From: Serinus canaria
Lineage: Eukaryota; Chordata; Aves; Passeriformes; Fringillidae
Assembly: GCF_022539315.1 (NCBI RefSeq)
Contig: NC_066315.1
Location: 120,037,374-120,101,373, forward strand
Direction: 5' to 3'
Length of the DNA stretch: 64,000 nt
Under the pieces are notes generated by a model that ran no database searches, had not been told where the DNA came from, and saw only the letters and a list, made by a program, of their open reading frames with translations. Position 1 is the first letter of the stretch; every line of letters starts with the position of its first letter. Shown here in pieces: positions 37,327-49,878 of this stretch. The position numbers were made by a program, and so were the translations under genes.

Positions 37327-38570
37327 ACACTTTAATCACCTGCTTATTATTAATGTTGCCTCTAGATTGGAACCCTCAAAACGGGGTTAAGAGATTCAGA
37401 ACAGTGGTCTCTGAACAAATGCTCTGTGTCTATTGGCATGCTCCATCTCTTTCAACTTCTAATTTACTTGTAGATCAGAAGAATGGAAATTAAGGCATTG
37501 AGCACTACAAAAGTGTCCCAGAATAAAAACCTGCTTCTCTACTGTGGCTCTGGTGGCTGCAAAAAGGTCTGTGAGCAGGTCTGTGAAAAATAAGTTATTT
37601 GCTGTGTTATCAGCACAAGTTTAAAATATAATTTCTGTTAATCTTGTCTCCTGTTGAATGAGTTTCCTTTTGTGTTTTTCTAGATTTGGATTTACAGGTA
37701 TAACTGTCAAAGTTGTCTTGAGCAGCCTAATAGATTGTTTTTTCTTGTTGGTTTAACAGAAAATTATGGTTTCATTTAGAAGTGTCTCTGCTACAAGATA
37801 CTGAAAGGACATGAGAAAAGATAGAGGTCTTATTCTGCTGACTCAAACTCTAAGACACTAACATTTGAAGATATTTCACAGATCTTGTCCTTAGAGATTT
37901 TGACAATACAAGCACAAATCATCTAAAAGTATTGATGGGGGTTGATGACAGGGTTGTAAGGAAGCCATTAATGGGAAGACTTAGATCCTGTAGAATCCTT
38001 CCTTTCAGGAAACACAATGGCATGTGTTCCATCCAAGATCACTTTAAACACTAGCAAACTGTTGTGTAAGTTGAAGAACAAATTATTCCTCAGGTCTCTG
38101 GGTCCCTCTGTGGTGAGTGGGAAGACCATATAAATAATGGAACACTATTGAAACTCCTTAAAACCTGCTTTTAGGACCATGTCTTTCAGATGCATATAGG
38201 CAAAAAATAGAAGGTAGCTCACGTGTGTGTCCATCTCTACAATCCTTAGTTGAGGGAGATTATGTTTGGGACCCTTAAGAAGTTCTAAACTACACATGAT
38301 TCTAGAGAAAAATCCAGGGCTCATGAAAAAGTGAAAAAGTACTATTTATATTATCTTTACCACTTTAAACAGGAAAAATCTAGTTATAAACTCACCAGAT
38401 TCTGTCCTATTCTTTACCTGTTGCAGTGAAACCAAATTCAATCTTCACCAACAAGGTTTCTTGGGCTTTTGTGTCTTACAAACAAAGCTCAAGGAAGAGA
38501 GGAATTACCACCAGCATACCTCATCAGAGTCAGGGATGTTGTGAGAAAAGCTAGAAATCAGCCCATATAA

Positions 38571-38815
38571 ATCACAAAATCTCAGAATTGCAGATTGGGT
38601 CAGGTTGGGAGGGACCACAGTGGGTCATCTGGTCCAATCCTTCTGTTCAAACAGGGTCATCCCAGAGCTAATGGCACAGGATTGTGTCCACATGGTTCTT
38701 GAATAACTCCAGTAAAGGAGACTCCATAACCTCTCTGGGCAACCTGTTCCAGTGCTCAGTCACCTGGACATTAAAGTTCTTCCTCATATTCAGGTGGAAC
38801 TTCCTGTGCATCCAT
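38571..38815 (-). mobile_element. CR1 LINE 3' fragment
   Basis: The plus strand reads 'atcacaaaatctcagaattg', 'ggtcaggttgggagggacc', 'gtcatctggtccaatcc', 'ctctctgggcaacctgttccagtgctcagtcac' and 'gttcttcctcatattcaggtggaacttcctgtg'. This is the reverse complement of a CR1 3' region, so the element lies on the minus strand with its 3' end at the low coordinate. Confidence 0.88.
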
Positions 38816-38829
38816 TGGACCAAATGGGA

Positions 38830-39528
38830 CCTATCTCAGTGTGCTGAGTAAACCAGCTTGCATCATTTATGAGGTCACTCTCTGTTCTCTTCAAAAAGTC
38901 ATGGAGATCAGAAGAAATCTCCAGTGCCTGGAGAAATGCATTACACTCAAAGAAGGCAGGCTGGTCAGCTTCAGTCTGGTCCCTGGGAAAATCATGCAGT
39001 CCTCTTAAAGCCATTTGTGGGCACTGAGTGTGATTATCTTTCATGATAAAATGACTGGTTTTATGAATGGAGAACAGTGGATGTCATTTACCTTGGCTTT
39101 AGCAAGGATTTTGACACCATGTCTCCCCAGCATCCTTGTCTCTAAGCTGTGATTTTCTAGGTAGATAAATTCCTAGATAATGGAAATCTGTTGGGACCCA
39201 ATAGCAGCCTTCCAATACCTAAGAAGAGACAGTCAGAAAAGATGGAGCCAGGCACATTACTGAGGTATATAGCAGAAGAACAGGAGATGAGAGTCATAAA
39301 CAAACAGGAGACATTCTGACAAGAATAAAAGAAAAAAAAAATCAATGTGAAGAAAGTTAAGCACTGGAACAGGCTGCCCAGAGAAGCTACGGAACTTTCA
39401 TTGCTGGAGAACTGTTAAAAAGTCATAAGCAACCATATCTCAACTTTGCAATGACTGTGCTTTGAGCAAGCAGTTTTGGTGACCTCCTAAAATCCCCTAC
39501 AAACTGAAGGATTCAATGATTCAATTAA
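38830..39528 (+). mobile_element. CR1 LINE fragment with ORF2 and 3' end, internally deleted
   Basis: Plus-strand phrases of the CR1 RT region appear at 38865-39135 (agtcatggagatcag, tggtccctgggaaaatcatg, ttggctttagcaaggattttgacaccatgtctccccagcatccttg). They are followed after a deletion by the 3' end at 39357-39528 (aagcactggaacaggctgcccagagaagct ... attcaatgattcaatt, an octamer-like tail). Stops and gaps throughout show it is dead. Confidence 0.82.
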
Positions 39529-39718
39529 TAGATAAAAATTTCCTTTTTTCTGCACTCATACCTACACTCACACACAGGATACTCAGGGGTCAATTCATCT
39601 AATTGCAACAAAACCCCAAAAATATTTACAAAAAGCATTTCAATTGTCTTGGATAATTCAAATCATACAGAGACAAAGAGAAATAAATATCAATATAAAT
39701 TTGGAAAGCAATACTTAC

Positions 39719-39779
39719 TATTACTTGTTGGCTCAGGAAACCCAACATTTTGGCTATTCCAACTTTTGTTTTCTCCAAG
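39719..39779 (-). CDS. STAU2: STAU2 coding mini-exon: linker after dsRBD4
   Basis: This is a 61-bp exon, too short for ordinary ORF calling. It was found because the frame must continue from dsRBD4 with phase 0 and deliver one base to the next exon. The acceptor is CCTGTTTCAG, preceded by a pyrimidine tract, and the donor is AATA|GTAAGTATT, an extended consensus match. The peptide is LGENKSWNSQNVGFPEPTSN plus the first base of a threonine codon. It is the low-complexity linker between dsRBD4 and the Staufen-swapping motif. Its length is not a multiple of three, so skipping it alone would shift the frame. The 61-bp exon plus the following 308-bp exon total 369 bp, so they are frame-neutral only as a pair. 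Confidence 0.93.
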
Positions 39780-41156
39780 CTGAAACAGGTAGAAAAAGAT
39801 ATGTAAGTAAAGAGTAAACTGCTCCCTAAAGAGAACATTCCTGTTTATAAGTTCAGTTGAAACTTACTAAAAAGGATGAGTTGAGACTGCCACATCTGTT
39901 CACAAAATTTTGCTAACTCATCCTAATTTTTGCCTAAGACAGGTTATTTGAGTAATGTACCCTTCATGAGTAAATATTAACAACTATTGCCTAACACTGA
40001 AATATAAATGTTTCCCCAAGGATTAGGTTCAACTCAATATGTTACCAAATCAGACTTAAATAAAATTAAATGTTTTAAGCAGCTCTCAACTGAAAACATA
40101 AACAGTCAACAGAGAAATTAGATTCTAAAACAAGAAGATCCTAATTACCGGCTATAAAGGAATGTGTAAACACTATAAAGTACTTTGGGTGTAATTTAAA
40201 ATATTTACTTGTTAGGAATCAATTTAGTCACCAAAGTGGAAGTAAAAATGATTGCAGTTTACAATTATTTTAATATATTTTTGATGAAGCTAATTGTCTT
40301 CAGATTAATTTTATTATGTTCAATACTAGGTATTACTCTGACATGGAAAAGGGGAACAATTAACACAGAGGTTCAAAATGAAGCCCCTACTGAGGTTTAC
40401 ACAGTAAATAAGATGGCAGTGTTCTAGATTTCTGTATAAAACTGGATGAAAAAGTCAGAGGAGCTTCCTCATTACTTAGGAGCTATTGATAACCAGCTCT
40501 GTGAATGTGAAATGAATAATCATTTTCAGATTTCACTGGGATTTTCTATGCAAACAGAAAACCTCACAGCAAAGCAGGCTATATGCTAGAACAAAGTTGT
40601 AATCATTTGCTCTTGAAGGTGGGGTTGGAAAGTGAAAGAGATGAGAAGGAAAATCAACCAGCTGAAATCTGCCTCTGGATTAAGGCTGTTTAGATTACTA
40701 CCATGTCATAATACAAACCACTAGATGATATATTTTACTTGGAAAGGATGAGAGAGCACACTATGAAAAGCAGGTATTTCCATGGTTGTTTCTCTGCTTT
40801 TTTCATCATCATATACACCCCAAAGAGCCTTGGCAATATGCAATGAAAATGGGAGATATTTGATGTAAAAGGAGGACAGGCATTACAGTCAGCTTTTGGT
40901 CACGTAGATCCATACACTTTTATTTCATATAACTTGTTTTATTCATATTATGACACAGGTAATATGTATATTTGAAAATACATGTGACAACAGTTCTTCA
41001 TATGAACAAGCAATATGAAATGTATAAATATGTTTGTATTTACTGCTAACAACAGCATGGTTTTGTCAGGAATCCATCCTGACCACCTGTAACACGATGC
41101 CAGCTCAAGCACACTGTTACAATAGGAGAAGATTTCCAACTCTCCTTGTTCTTCTC

Positions 41157-41200
41157 TTTTTTTTTTTTTTTTTTTGGTTTTTTTTTCTGTTTTTTTGTTT
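41157..41200. repeat. T-rich tract
   Basis: An almost pure T stretch is broken by a few G and C. It lies on the coding (minus) strand as poly-A and so is not a pyrimidine tract of a STAU2 acceptor. Confidence 0.9.
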
Positions 41201-42937
41201 ATTAACTTGATTGTAACAGGGAATTTAACAACAATTCCTCTAAGAGTAAGTTATCCTTAGTACTGCTGCCTCACATGAATGCAATCTACCTTGGTTTTCT
41301 TCTATCTAAGAGAATACAAGTGGCAAGAAGAAACAAAAAGGTGTACACATAAAAAAATTACTACAACTCTCCATTCTCATCCATACAGCTGAAATTCTGA
41401 CAACTGCAAAATGTCTCCCAGCACACCTCCAGATTGCTCTCCTCAAGACTCTGCACAACCATTACTGATTTCTTTCAGGAATCAGTTTAACCCAGAAAAG
41501 AGCAGAGCCTTTACTTTTTTACATTACCTGGATTACTTGTGCTGCCATCAGCACTACACATTGCTCTTATAACACTCTTAGGTCTCCATTAAAACAATAA
41601 ATGCACTCACATTTTATGTACCAGGGTTAAAGGGAAAAAAACCTCTGGATTTGGTTTTGCTTATTTTTAAGGGAGGAGGAATGGAATGGAAGGACTTGAG
41701 GAAAAGGGGGTACAGGGGAAAAAAGAATTGCCTTTTTAAGCATAATCAAAAAATATACAGGTGAAAATTATCTATTTAGATGCCAACCTGCTACATCAGC
41801 TAATCTGCACTGGAACCCATTTTGGATTCAAACAATGAAACAAGTATCTTCTAATGGTATATCTTTATTGTGCAATTTATAGGCAAGGAATTTTGCAATG
41901 CTCCCCTTGATAGAGATCTAAGGGCTATTTCCCCTCTTCTCCACCCCAGTTTAGTTTGAGACTTAAAATTCCTTCAGCTACATGAACTAATTTGTGCATC
42001 TCCAAATATGTCCAGACATATAAACAGAAGATAAAACCAGATGCTCTAGATATTTCATGTCCTTAAACCCCAACAAAGCTTTAAAAATTTGTTATGATTT
42101 TATTATGATACTGCCACTACAAAAAAGTTGAGTACTTCACATTTTCTGGATACAGTAACATTTGTTCATTGTGTTCAGAACAATATTAGGCCATTGTACA
42201 CGAGTCTACCAATTCTGAAATGATTACAGCTGCAAGTATGCAATTAAGCCTGATTTTCTAAAGACAATGCACTTGTAAGCAATAGCTTAATAAATGTAGA
42301 GAAACAAAGCAGCAGCATCCCTTTTTAGCCATTCATTTTTTTGGTAAGGATTTCAATGTAACCTCAAGTTTCCACTATGCAGAGCTCTCCAAAGAAACTA
42401 TGTTGTGGGCTGAATTTTTTCAGGCTTTATCTCTGAAAAACACTGTAAAATTAGTTCAGCCAATTTAAAATCCTAGAATGAAAACCTATGTTTTCATATT
42501 AGAATAAAAAAATGATTTTTCTTTTTTGACTTGTTTTTTATCAAAGCCATTTGGCAAAATTGGCAGTGAAGAAAAAGTTGATAGTTTTATACCATAGAGA
42601 ATATATTCTACAGCAGAAATGTCTCAGCATTCTGGTGAAAATGAATTATCATTGACTCAGTCAGAAGCTTTTTTTTTTTTTTTAATGGCCATGTCTGCAC
42701 AGTGTGTTCTCACTAGGAACATCATCCAGCTTCCAAGGACTCTGTTTAGAGTATTTCACACTTGTCTATGACTAAGACATATAGTGAAGAACATAGTGAA
42801 GGTGAGTGTGAACAGCACACATATTGCTGCTACTCTCAAAGGACAGTGAAACAGAAGAAGGTGGGGCCAAGTAACCAGTACAGTATTTCTTTTTTCCTAG
42901 TTAGGAATACAGAACATATAGAACAGAATATCTTCAT

Positions 42938-42991
42938 ATTTACATATTGTGTACCTATTTACATATTGTGTACATATTTACATATTACATG
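42938..42991. repeat. 19-bp tandem repeat, about 2.8 copies
   Basis: The unit atttacatattgtgtacct starts at 42938, 42957 and 42976, with the last copy diverging after 11 bases. Confidence 0.85.
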
Positions 42992-43695
42992 TTTACATAG
43001 ATGTGTACATGTATGCTATATTCAGATTTATTATGTAGTCCTAGAAAAGCCCAACAGAAAATTCTGTTGGCTACCTAGTGCAGCCACAGTAAACATGTAA
43101 GTAATTATCAAAATATATACATGCAGTGAGCCTGTATATGACAGAAGCTGTGTAAAGTCTACAGCTTAGTCAAATCCCTTACCAAGTATCTTTTCAGAAA
43201 ACAAAAGGCAAAACTTTACCAGCCAATTTTTGTTACCAAAGCCCTAAATAATAAATTCAAGACAGGAGAGGAGTGCTCAGTTACAGATAGCTAACATGGA
43301 AATACATACTTGCAACACATATGAATTTAAAATGCAATTCCTTCTTCATTAAAAAAAAAAAGTGACACACATTTTTGTTATCAGTCATCGAATGTGAAAA
43401 GGCCATTATTTTTCTGTAATGCTTTTAGTGCACAAACAATGGGAAGATAAACATTGATTACCACTTCGTATATGAAAGTTACTAATGTTTTTCCTTATTG
43501 TAAATCAAAGATGACTCTGACGAATGGGAGAGAGGATGATGCATCTGACTCCATCATCAGAAGGCCAATGAATTACTTTATTGTACTGCACTATGTACAT
43601 TTCATCTAGACTCAATCTGCCAGGCACTCACTCTTGCTCACAACTGCACAGAACTGCACTCATCTCTGACTCTCTCCTGACTGTCCCGTGACAGT

Positions 43696-43717
43696 CCCCC
43701 CCCCCACACACACACAC
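43696..43717. repeat. C run and CA microsatellite
   Basis: Ten C are followed by (CA)n. Confidence 0.9.
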
Positions 43718-44253
43718 TTCTTGGCCCTGCTAGGCCAAGGGAACAAAACATCCTCACTTTGGGTAAACAATCTCCATATTGCATTCTACTTTAGCACAAC
43801 ACAGGCACAGCAAGCGAGATAAGAATTGTGTTTTCCTTCTTCCCTGCTTGGCTCACAGCTTCTCTCTGAGGGCATGTGAATACCACAGTTCCTTTCTGTT
43901 CCTTCTGTTCCTCTGGGCTCTCATGAATGCCCAAAATGGAATAAAAGCATGAGGTAGATTCATCTTGATTTGTAAGTAGAAATAGGTACACGGATCACAT
44001 GAACACTTTTGCACACACACTACCCTATGCAACTCTGCTTCTGTTTCTAATTACTCTCACAGGAGCAGAGGCTGCACTTAATACTAAGGGTAGCTGTAGA
44101 GCTGTAGCTAAACAAAGGCTAATCTGTCACAAGCAACTCTCTAAAACAGGGTGTGCACAAGCTTAAACTTCCAGTTTTACTAAGTGATTAGCTGATACAG
44201 CTTAAAAACCTAGAGAAGGGTAAATTGTGAGCATCACAACAATTGGTTCTCAC

Positions 44254-44385
44254 CTTTTCTGTCTGGTCTTGAAGAGGAGTAGAGGCTTTGTATCCCAGCT
44301 GTAGCAACATTGCTTCTGCTGCATTTCTTTTAGCTATTTTCTTGTTTGGGCCTGTTCCAGTAGTAATGTCATTGCCTACTTTTAC
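44254..44385 (-). CDS. STAU2: STAU2 coding exon: body of dsRBD4
   Basis: The exon has 132 bp, 44 codons, phase 0 on both sides, acceptor CTTTTTAAG and donor AAG|GTGAGAA. The peptide begins VKVGNDITTGTGPNKKIAKR and continues NAAEAMLLQLGYKASTPLQD. It is the second and third strands and RNA-binding helix of dsRBD4, with the KKIAKR basic motif intact, followed by the start of the linker. dsRBD4 together with dsRBD3 gives Staufen most of its double-stranded RNA affinity. Without splicing the frame would run 21 more residues into intron before a stop at 44188-44190. I treat that as read-through and not an alternative end, because the donor matches the consensus closely. Confidence 0.97.
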
Positions 44386-47360
44386 CTTAAAAAGAAAATA
44401 TTGCTCATAAGCAAGATAAATGCAAGACTCCTTAATATCATCATATAGTACTCTTGCAGATTTATCAACAGTGGTCAGCTCTTTTGAGGAAGATGCAACC
44501 TTGAAAAAGCCACAGTAGCGCAAAAGGGGACCACAGTATTCATTTAGAAGGGTTGTTTAAATTTTTCAGATCACCAAACTCATACCCAAGAGCTACATTT
44601 TTCTGCATCTCAGCACACACACAGTTGCCTCTCTCTTCCACCAGCCTCTGTGTCACCCCCATTCTCCCTCATGAACCTCTCCCCCACTCTGTTAACACTG
44701 GAATTGCCCCAGGGTCTGTGCTTCCTCCTTCTTGCAGGAAGGAGTGCTGCCTGCAACAGCTCCCCAGCATCATCAGGACAGTATGCAGAGCAATGGAGAG
44801 ACAAATAGACTTGAGATTTAACAAGAGTGGCTTCTAAAGAAGAACAAAAACCATATTTGCCTTCCTCCCACTCTGTTGCACTGCTAGGAACACAGGGGCT
44901 GGACCTGCTTACACCTGACAAGCTTTGATCCAAAGAGTCCTTGGAAAGAAGGTTCCTCAGTACACCTGTGGTCTATTCAGTACAAAGGGATTCTGACAAA
45001 CATGATGCCTTTCATAACACTAGGAGAAATTAAAACCCCAAGATAAGGACAAACTGTAGGCAATGGATATCCACAAAATGTGTGGCTCCAACTTAATCCT
45101 TGGCTTTGGCACCATTCTTAAAACTCTTGGAGCTGTATGTGTAGTTTGGAAGGAGCTTTAAAAAAATTGTAAAAAAAGGCATACAAATGCTAAATAAAGA
45201 ATAAATTATATTTAGTATTTTATGTCATTCAATAATTCTTCACTTTCCTTAATTTCTCATATATGTATTTTTCTAAAAGTTTAAACTCTTATTTACTCAA
45301 ATACTCTTAATTCTAAATATTAAGAAGAGGATGTAAATAAATAAGAATTATGAATATCCCCTCAAAGTACATATATACATCATTAAGCAAAAAGATTTGT
45401 CTACCTAAGCCAAAAATATTAATAATCTTGAAATATAAACCTTATCTTCTATGCAGTTCACAATAACAATTAGAAAATAGCCAATCTCCTACAAGTTTCT
45501 ATGCAATAAAATTGAAGGACTTTAATGGGACGAGACAAAAAGATAATTTATAACATGGCTCACAATAAACCAATGTGTTGCTATTTCTCAGACCTGTAAA
45601 ACTGGTTTAGCTATTATTATAACCTCTATCAAGGATTAAAGGCCTGACTACAAAGAGAAAGAGCTTTCTGAAATTAACTTTGGGAACAGAACACCAACTA
45701 ATGTCATCAGAGGTTTTCTTCTGTTTATCTAGTAGCCAGGACAAGTAATTGGATCCATTTCATCACATCTAAACTTGCTCTTTGTGTGACAGATAAAAAT
45801 GAACATATTATCTCTGGATATTTTACTTCCACATTCAATTAAATTAAATGAAAACATGGTTTAAGTAGTTTATACAAAGGTATTTTATTCTGATAAGGTT
45901 TTCTGCACGTCATAATGAATCCAGTGAGACTTCCTGAAGGTAGGATAAATAGCAGAATAATTTTAGTGTGAAGATATTATAAAAGGGTGAAAATAGAGTT
46001 TTAAAGTATTTGTAATAAAGCAACTGCTCTGTGGAGTTTCTTTAACTCTTTCTTTCACAAACCTTCTAAGATACAGGAATCTTCTACATATTCAGTGCTT
46101 TTACGATTCCTTTTTTATAAAAACCAAAAACTTTGCCATTATTGACACTCCTCCAACAGGAAACTAAACTTCCAGCCCATCTTTCTAATACTGGGCTGTG
46201 TTACACTGTTCTGGCCTCACACAGCAACTACCAACTGTGGACAGTCCCATGGGGGGTCTAAGCATGGGAAATGAGATTTTCTGTGATGGGATCACTCTTT
46301 TTCAAATACTTTCAGGTCTCATAAAATGTTAGAAATCCAAGTTTATATTCTAAAAAAGATTCTGCAACAAAAGAACACAATACTTTTTTTCCCTTCAGAG
46401 AGAAAAATAATAAATCATGAAGGAAGACCACTTAAGCACAAGAAAATTAAGATCACTAGCTTATCTTCAGAGACCTGAAGGAGGAACTTAGAGATTGAAT
46501 TGAAAACATAACTAATTTTCTGGAGAAGGAGGTGCTGGAACATCATAAATTTTGCTTGTGATCAGAAGTGACATTTTGGTGTGGTTGGTAGACAACAAGT
46601 CAAAACATGCTGAGGTATGCTGTTCTGAGTTGTTCCGGCACAAAATTACCCTTGACTGAAAACACAAGAATACAGAATCCTTTCCTGATTCTAATCTTCC
46701 TCAACCCGCTGCTGTGCTATCTAACAAACTATCACAGTTATACCAAATTTTTATACATGTTCTTAATTTAAATTTGAAAGGAATTTTAATGATCTACTGT
46801 TTCAGTATTAGGTCCAGTCAGAGGACAGTCTAAAACATGTGGTTGGCTTTTTTTGTTGTATTTCAGAGATAAACAAAGTCACAAAGAAACTGGAAATCTG
46901 AAAAAAAATTACAACACTATTTTTTCAAGCCAAAATACCTGGTAATATGGAAATATTAATGTCCATATTTCAGAATACTAAGTATTGCTGGAATCCTTGG
47001 ATCAACACTAGCCCAATTTTATTTTTTTTCCAAAAACACAAGTAAAGGTAAATAAATCATGAAACATCAGGAATAAAGACAATAACAATCAGGTGAAATA
47101 AAAATAAGACTGTAAAACAAGGCAAAACACATGAAAAGCATCTAGAGGACACATATTTCAACTGCCATTTGTTTCACTAAGAGAAAGAAGAAAGTTTAGG
47201 CAGGCTTTCTGATACTGTTTTTCATATTATTTCTGTATATCTGACAGCAAGGCAAAAAGCTAAACAGAAGGAGTTCCACTTCATATTAAGCCACTATTTT
47301 GCTCCAGTTTGAACAAAACACTTAGCAAGGCCATCATCTCTAACGTGACACAAAGGATAC
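44386..47360 (-). other. STAU2 intron
   Basis: This phase-0 intron of about 3.0 kb is AT-rich and otherwise featureless by eye. The small open frames in 44553-44933 have no recognisable domain. Confidence 0.8.
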
Positions 47361-47498
47361 CTGCATAACAAATTCCCGACGGCGAGGCATTCCTCTCTCT
47401 GAAAGAAGAACATACTCTGGCTCCTTCTCCTTTTTGGCCTGCTGGATCTGAGCCAAACGACTGATGGGATTCATTCCTTGACCATATTCTGGTCCAGT
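47361..47498 (-). CDS. STAU2: STAU2 coding exon: linker and first helix/strand of dsRBD4
   Basis: The exon has 138 bp, 46 codons, phase 0 on both sides. The acceptor is GGTTTAG and the donor CAG|GTATCC. The peptide starts [20 protein letters not shown], the N-terminal helix of dsRBD4. It continues through [15 protein letters not shown] to [10 protein letters not shown], the first beta strand with its basic loop. The second half of dsRBD4 is in the exon at 44385-44254. The open frame extends upstream through the acceptor into intron, so the exact start rests on the AG and on family alignment. The exon order and border placement match the vertebrate STAU2 gene structure as I know it. Confidence 0.96.
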
Positions 47499-49878
47499 CT
47501 AAACCAGGTTTAAAGGAAAGAACCATTATTTCAGTATATATCCCTATAACTACTACACTGCTTCAATAACATTTACTAGGATTCTCTCTTTTGTAATACT
47601 CCCTTTGAGAGAATAAGAAGTAACTTACTTTCCATTTTCTGATCATGAGGCAAAAGATAAGAATCCTCAGGCTCAAAGCTGCGGAAAGAAATTGTCTGCC
47701 ATTGTTGCAGGTATGTGTACACCTTGCATCTGCAAGCTATGAAAACCCTCTCCTATCTGTGGAGGTCCTCATAAGGATGGATGAAAATTAGCAGATTCAT
47801 TAGTCAGTTATATCTTATAGCCCTGTTTCTAGGATCTTTCTCCCTATCCCCTTAAAATAGCTTGCCACAATGCTGGAACATGCACTACACTGAGAAGAGA
47901 TGAAATGGGATTTACACAGGGACAAAAACCATTTGCCATACATAAGGATGCTTCCTCTTCCAGCCTTCCTGCTTTCCTTCTCAGCACTCCAGGCCTTCCA
48001 TCCAAGTGCAACTTGCAACTAAAAGTGCAGAGGGTTTATTCTGTTTGTCATATGAATACCTAGAATTTGCCCTACATTTGTTGCTTATGATGAACCATCC
48101 ATAAAATATTTCAAATATTTAACAGGCAATAACCCTCACAATAACATGTCCAAAAGTATGGTTGGTGGGGGAACTGATCTCATGCCAGGGAAACATAAGG
48201 ACTGACAGTGGTCTGTCCAAGATGACACAGACAGGGGAAAAATTACAGTCCTTGAAAACTCTCTAGCTCTGAAATTCTTTAATGAATTATTGCTCACACA
48301 GCAAATGCTCTTTCAAAGCACATAGCTACAAAAATACTTGTTGGTAGATTTTAAGAAGAAATTTTTTAAAAAATTATCTGAAGTGATACTTAACTGATTT
48401 ATACAGGATAACATAAAGAATGCACTTGCAAATATAAATGGCATTTGAATATAAAATTGCTATTATGTTATGAAGCTATTTCCCTTTTATGAAACCATTT
48501 GCTAAGTGAAGATGAGCACTCATGCTTGCTTGAGCCTCTCAAATAACAAACAAGTGTTCAGGAAACTGAAGAAATGATCAGCAACTGAAGGCAAAGACCG
48601 GAGAGGGATATTATATTTAGAAAGCTGTGCAGCAAATCCTACATAGTGTAACTGCTGAAGTAGTTAGAGAAGATGTAGGTGAAAGAGCTAAGACAATGTC
48701 ATACACAAGGGCAGCTGTGTGGGCAAGAAGCCAGGCAGAGACAAAATGCAGAGCAGGCTAAATAAAGAGCAGGCCATAAGATACAGCCTCATAAATATAT
48801 ATGCAAATAAAAAGAAGTTTTTGTTGCCACTTTTTTTGAAGCTTGAAACACATGTAAGTTAAATTGAAAGAAATGGGCACATTGAATGCATTTCAGAAGT
48901 TTGGATATTCAAAAAATAAAAACCATCTACATATTCAGCTTATTTTGACAATTAACGTCCCTTTCTAACAAGGCCAACTGTACAATTAAATTTAAGTTCA
49001 TAATGGCAAATGGTATATGGTAATATAAGAAATCTTTTCATTATTATACCCTTAGCCTCTTTCTTGAGAAAAACTTTCCAAGATGTTTGATGAAAGCCAA
49101 AGCCAAAAGACTTTTCCAATCTTCCAGCTTTAAAGCTGCATTAATGCTGATGGTTTTCTATTAAATCATTTTCCTGCCTATTTTTTCATATAAATTTCTG
49201 AGAATTAGATCTGCAGGATTTTAATAGGAGACAGGTATTTAATTAATCTAGGTTTTCCTGAAAAAACACTTATTCTGTATTGAAGGCAAATGAAACGAGG
49301 AAGGTGACAAATAAGTCTTCTGTACATTTTCTGAATCCAGTTTTGCACTCTCCTAAGTACTTGCTTATTATTAAGTGGTTTTCTGGTGACTGCTCTTTCA
49401 GAACTCTGCACTTTGTATCCTGAGTGTACACATTTCTAATGGTCAAAATTTTAGTAAAGTATTGAAGCACTAATGTATCGTGTATCTCTCTCCCTCTTCA
49501 GACTGGGGAGCGGAGAGAGCCCAGGGAGAGAACCACTACATGTGCTAGAAGGGATCTCTGAGGAGATGGTGCTAAAACTTCACATGGCTGGACAGAGCTG
49601 CTTGGAGGGCTTGATCCTCCACTGGACCTGAACCAAACCCTTGAAGACCTCAGTGATGTGAGCTATTTACAAGCCATTCTGTTTGAGGATCCCACAGCAT
49701 TCTCAGGGTTTAAAAAAAGCCCAGGCATATTAACATAGACAAGCAAGTAACAATATTGACAGTAACAAGCAACTGTAACAATATTGACAGAAAATGACAA
49801 ATAAACCTTTCTGGATTTTAAATCTGACTGTTACTTTCTGAGCAAACATTCTTAATTGTCTCAAAGGTGGACACATAC
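47499..49878 (-). other. STAU2 intron
   Basis: This phase-0 intron is about 2.4 kb. The only internal structure noticed is a 16-bp direct repeat, gtaacaatattgacag, at 49747-49762 and 49775-49790. It also has a slightly GC-richer patch at 49490-49700 of unknown origin. Confidence 0.8.

Larger units (their letters stand above)
26650..39718 (-). other. STAU2 intron between the mini-exon and the swapping-motif exon
   Basis: This 13.1-kb phase-1 intron has donor GTAAGTATT at its high end and acceptor TTTTCAG at its low end. It contains an orphan LTR fragment (27201-27271), a 176-bp imperfect palindrome (35516-35691), a plus-strand CR1 tail (about 37185-37326), and two CR1 fragments in opposite orientation (38571-39528). 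The remainder, including 27272-35515 and 35692-37184, is AT-rich with no coding signal that I can support. Confidence 0.85.
39780..44253 (-). other. STAU2 intron
   Basis: This phase-0 intron of about 4.5 kb contains T-rich tracts at 41157-41200 and 42669-42683, a 19-bp-period minisatellite at 42938-42991 and a C-run/CA repeat at 43696-43717. No other feature is supported. Confidence 0.85.

Noticed and set aside
38571..39528. Twin-priming inversion of a single CR1.
   Set aside because: Both pieces contain the same 3' region, which twin priming of one copy cannot give.
41157..41200. T-rich tract considered as a polypyrimidine tract of an unrecognised exon.
   Set aside because: On the coding strand of STAU2 it reads as poly-A, and no plus-strand exon follows.
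42762..43100. A 112-codon plus-strand frame with cysteine- and tyrosine-rich tail.
   Set aside because: The tail is produced by the 19-bp minisatellite. There is no homologous family or splice support.
44254..44523. Alternative STAU2 first exon starting at the methionine at 44523.
   Set aside because: The stretch upstream of 44385 does not resemble Staufen, and a good acceptor lies exactly where the family alignment needs it.
49490..49700. GC-richer patch considered as an exon or a small retrocopy.
   Set aside because: No frame matches Staufen or another recognisable protein, and the required intron phases are already satisfied by the neighbouring exons.
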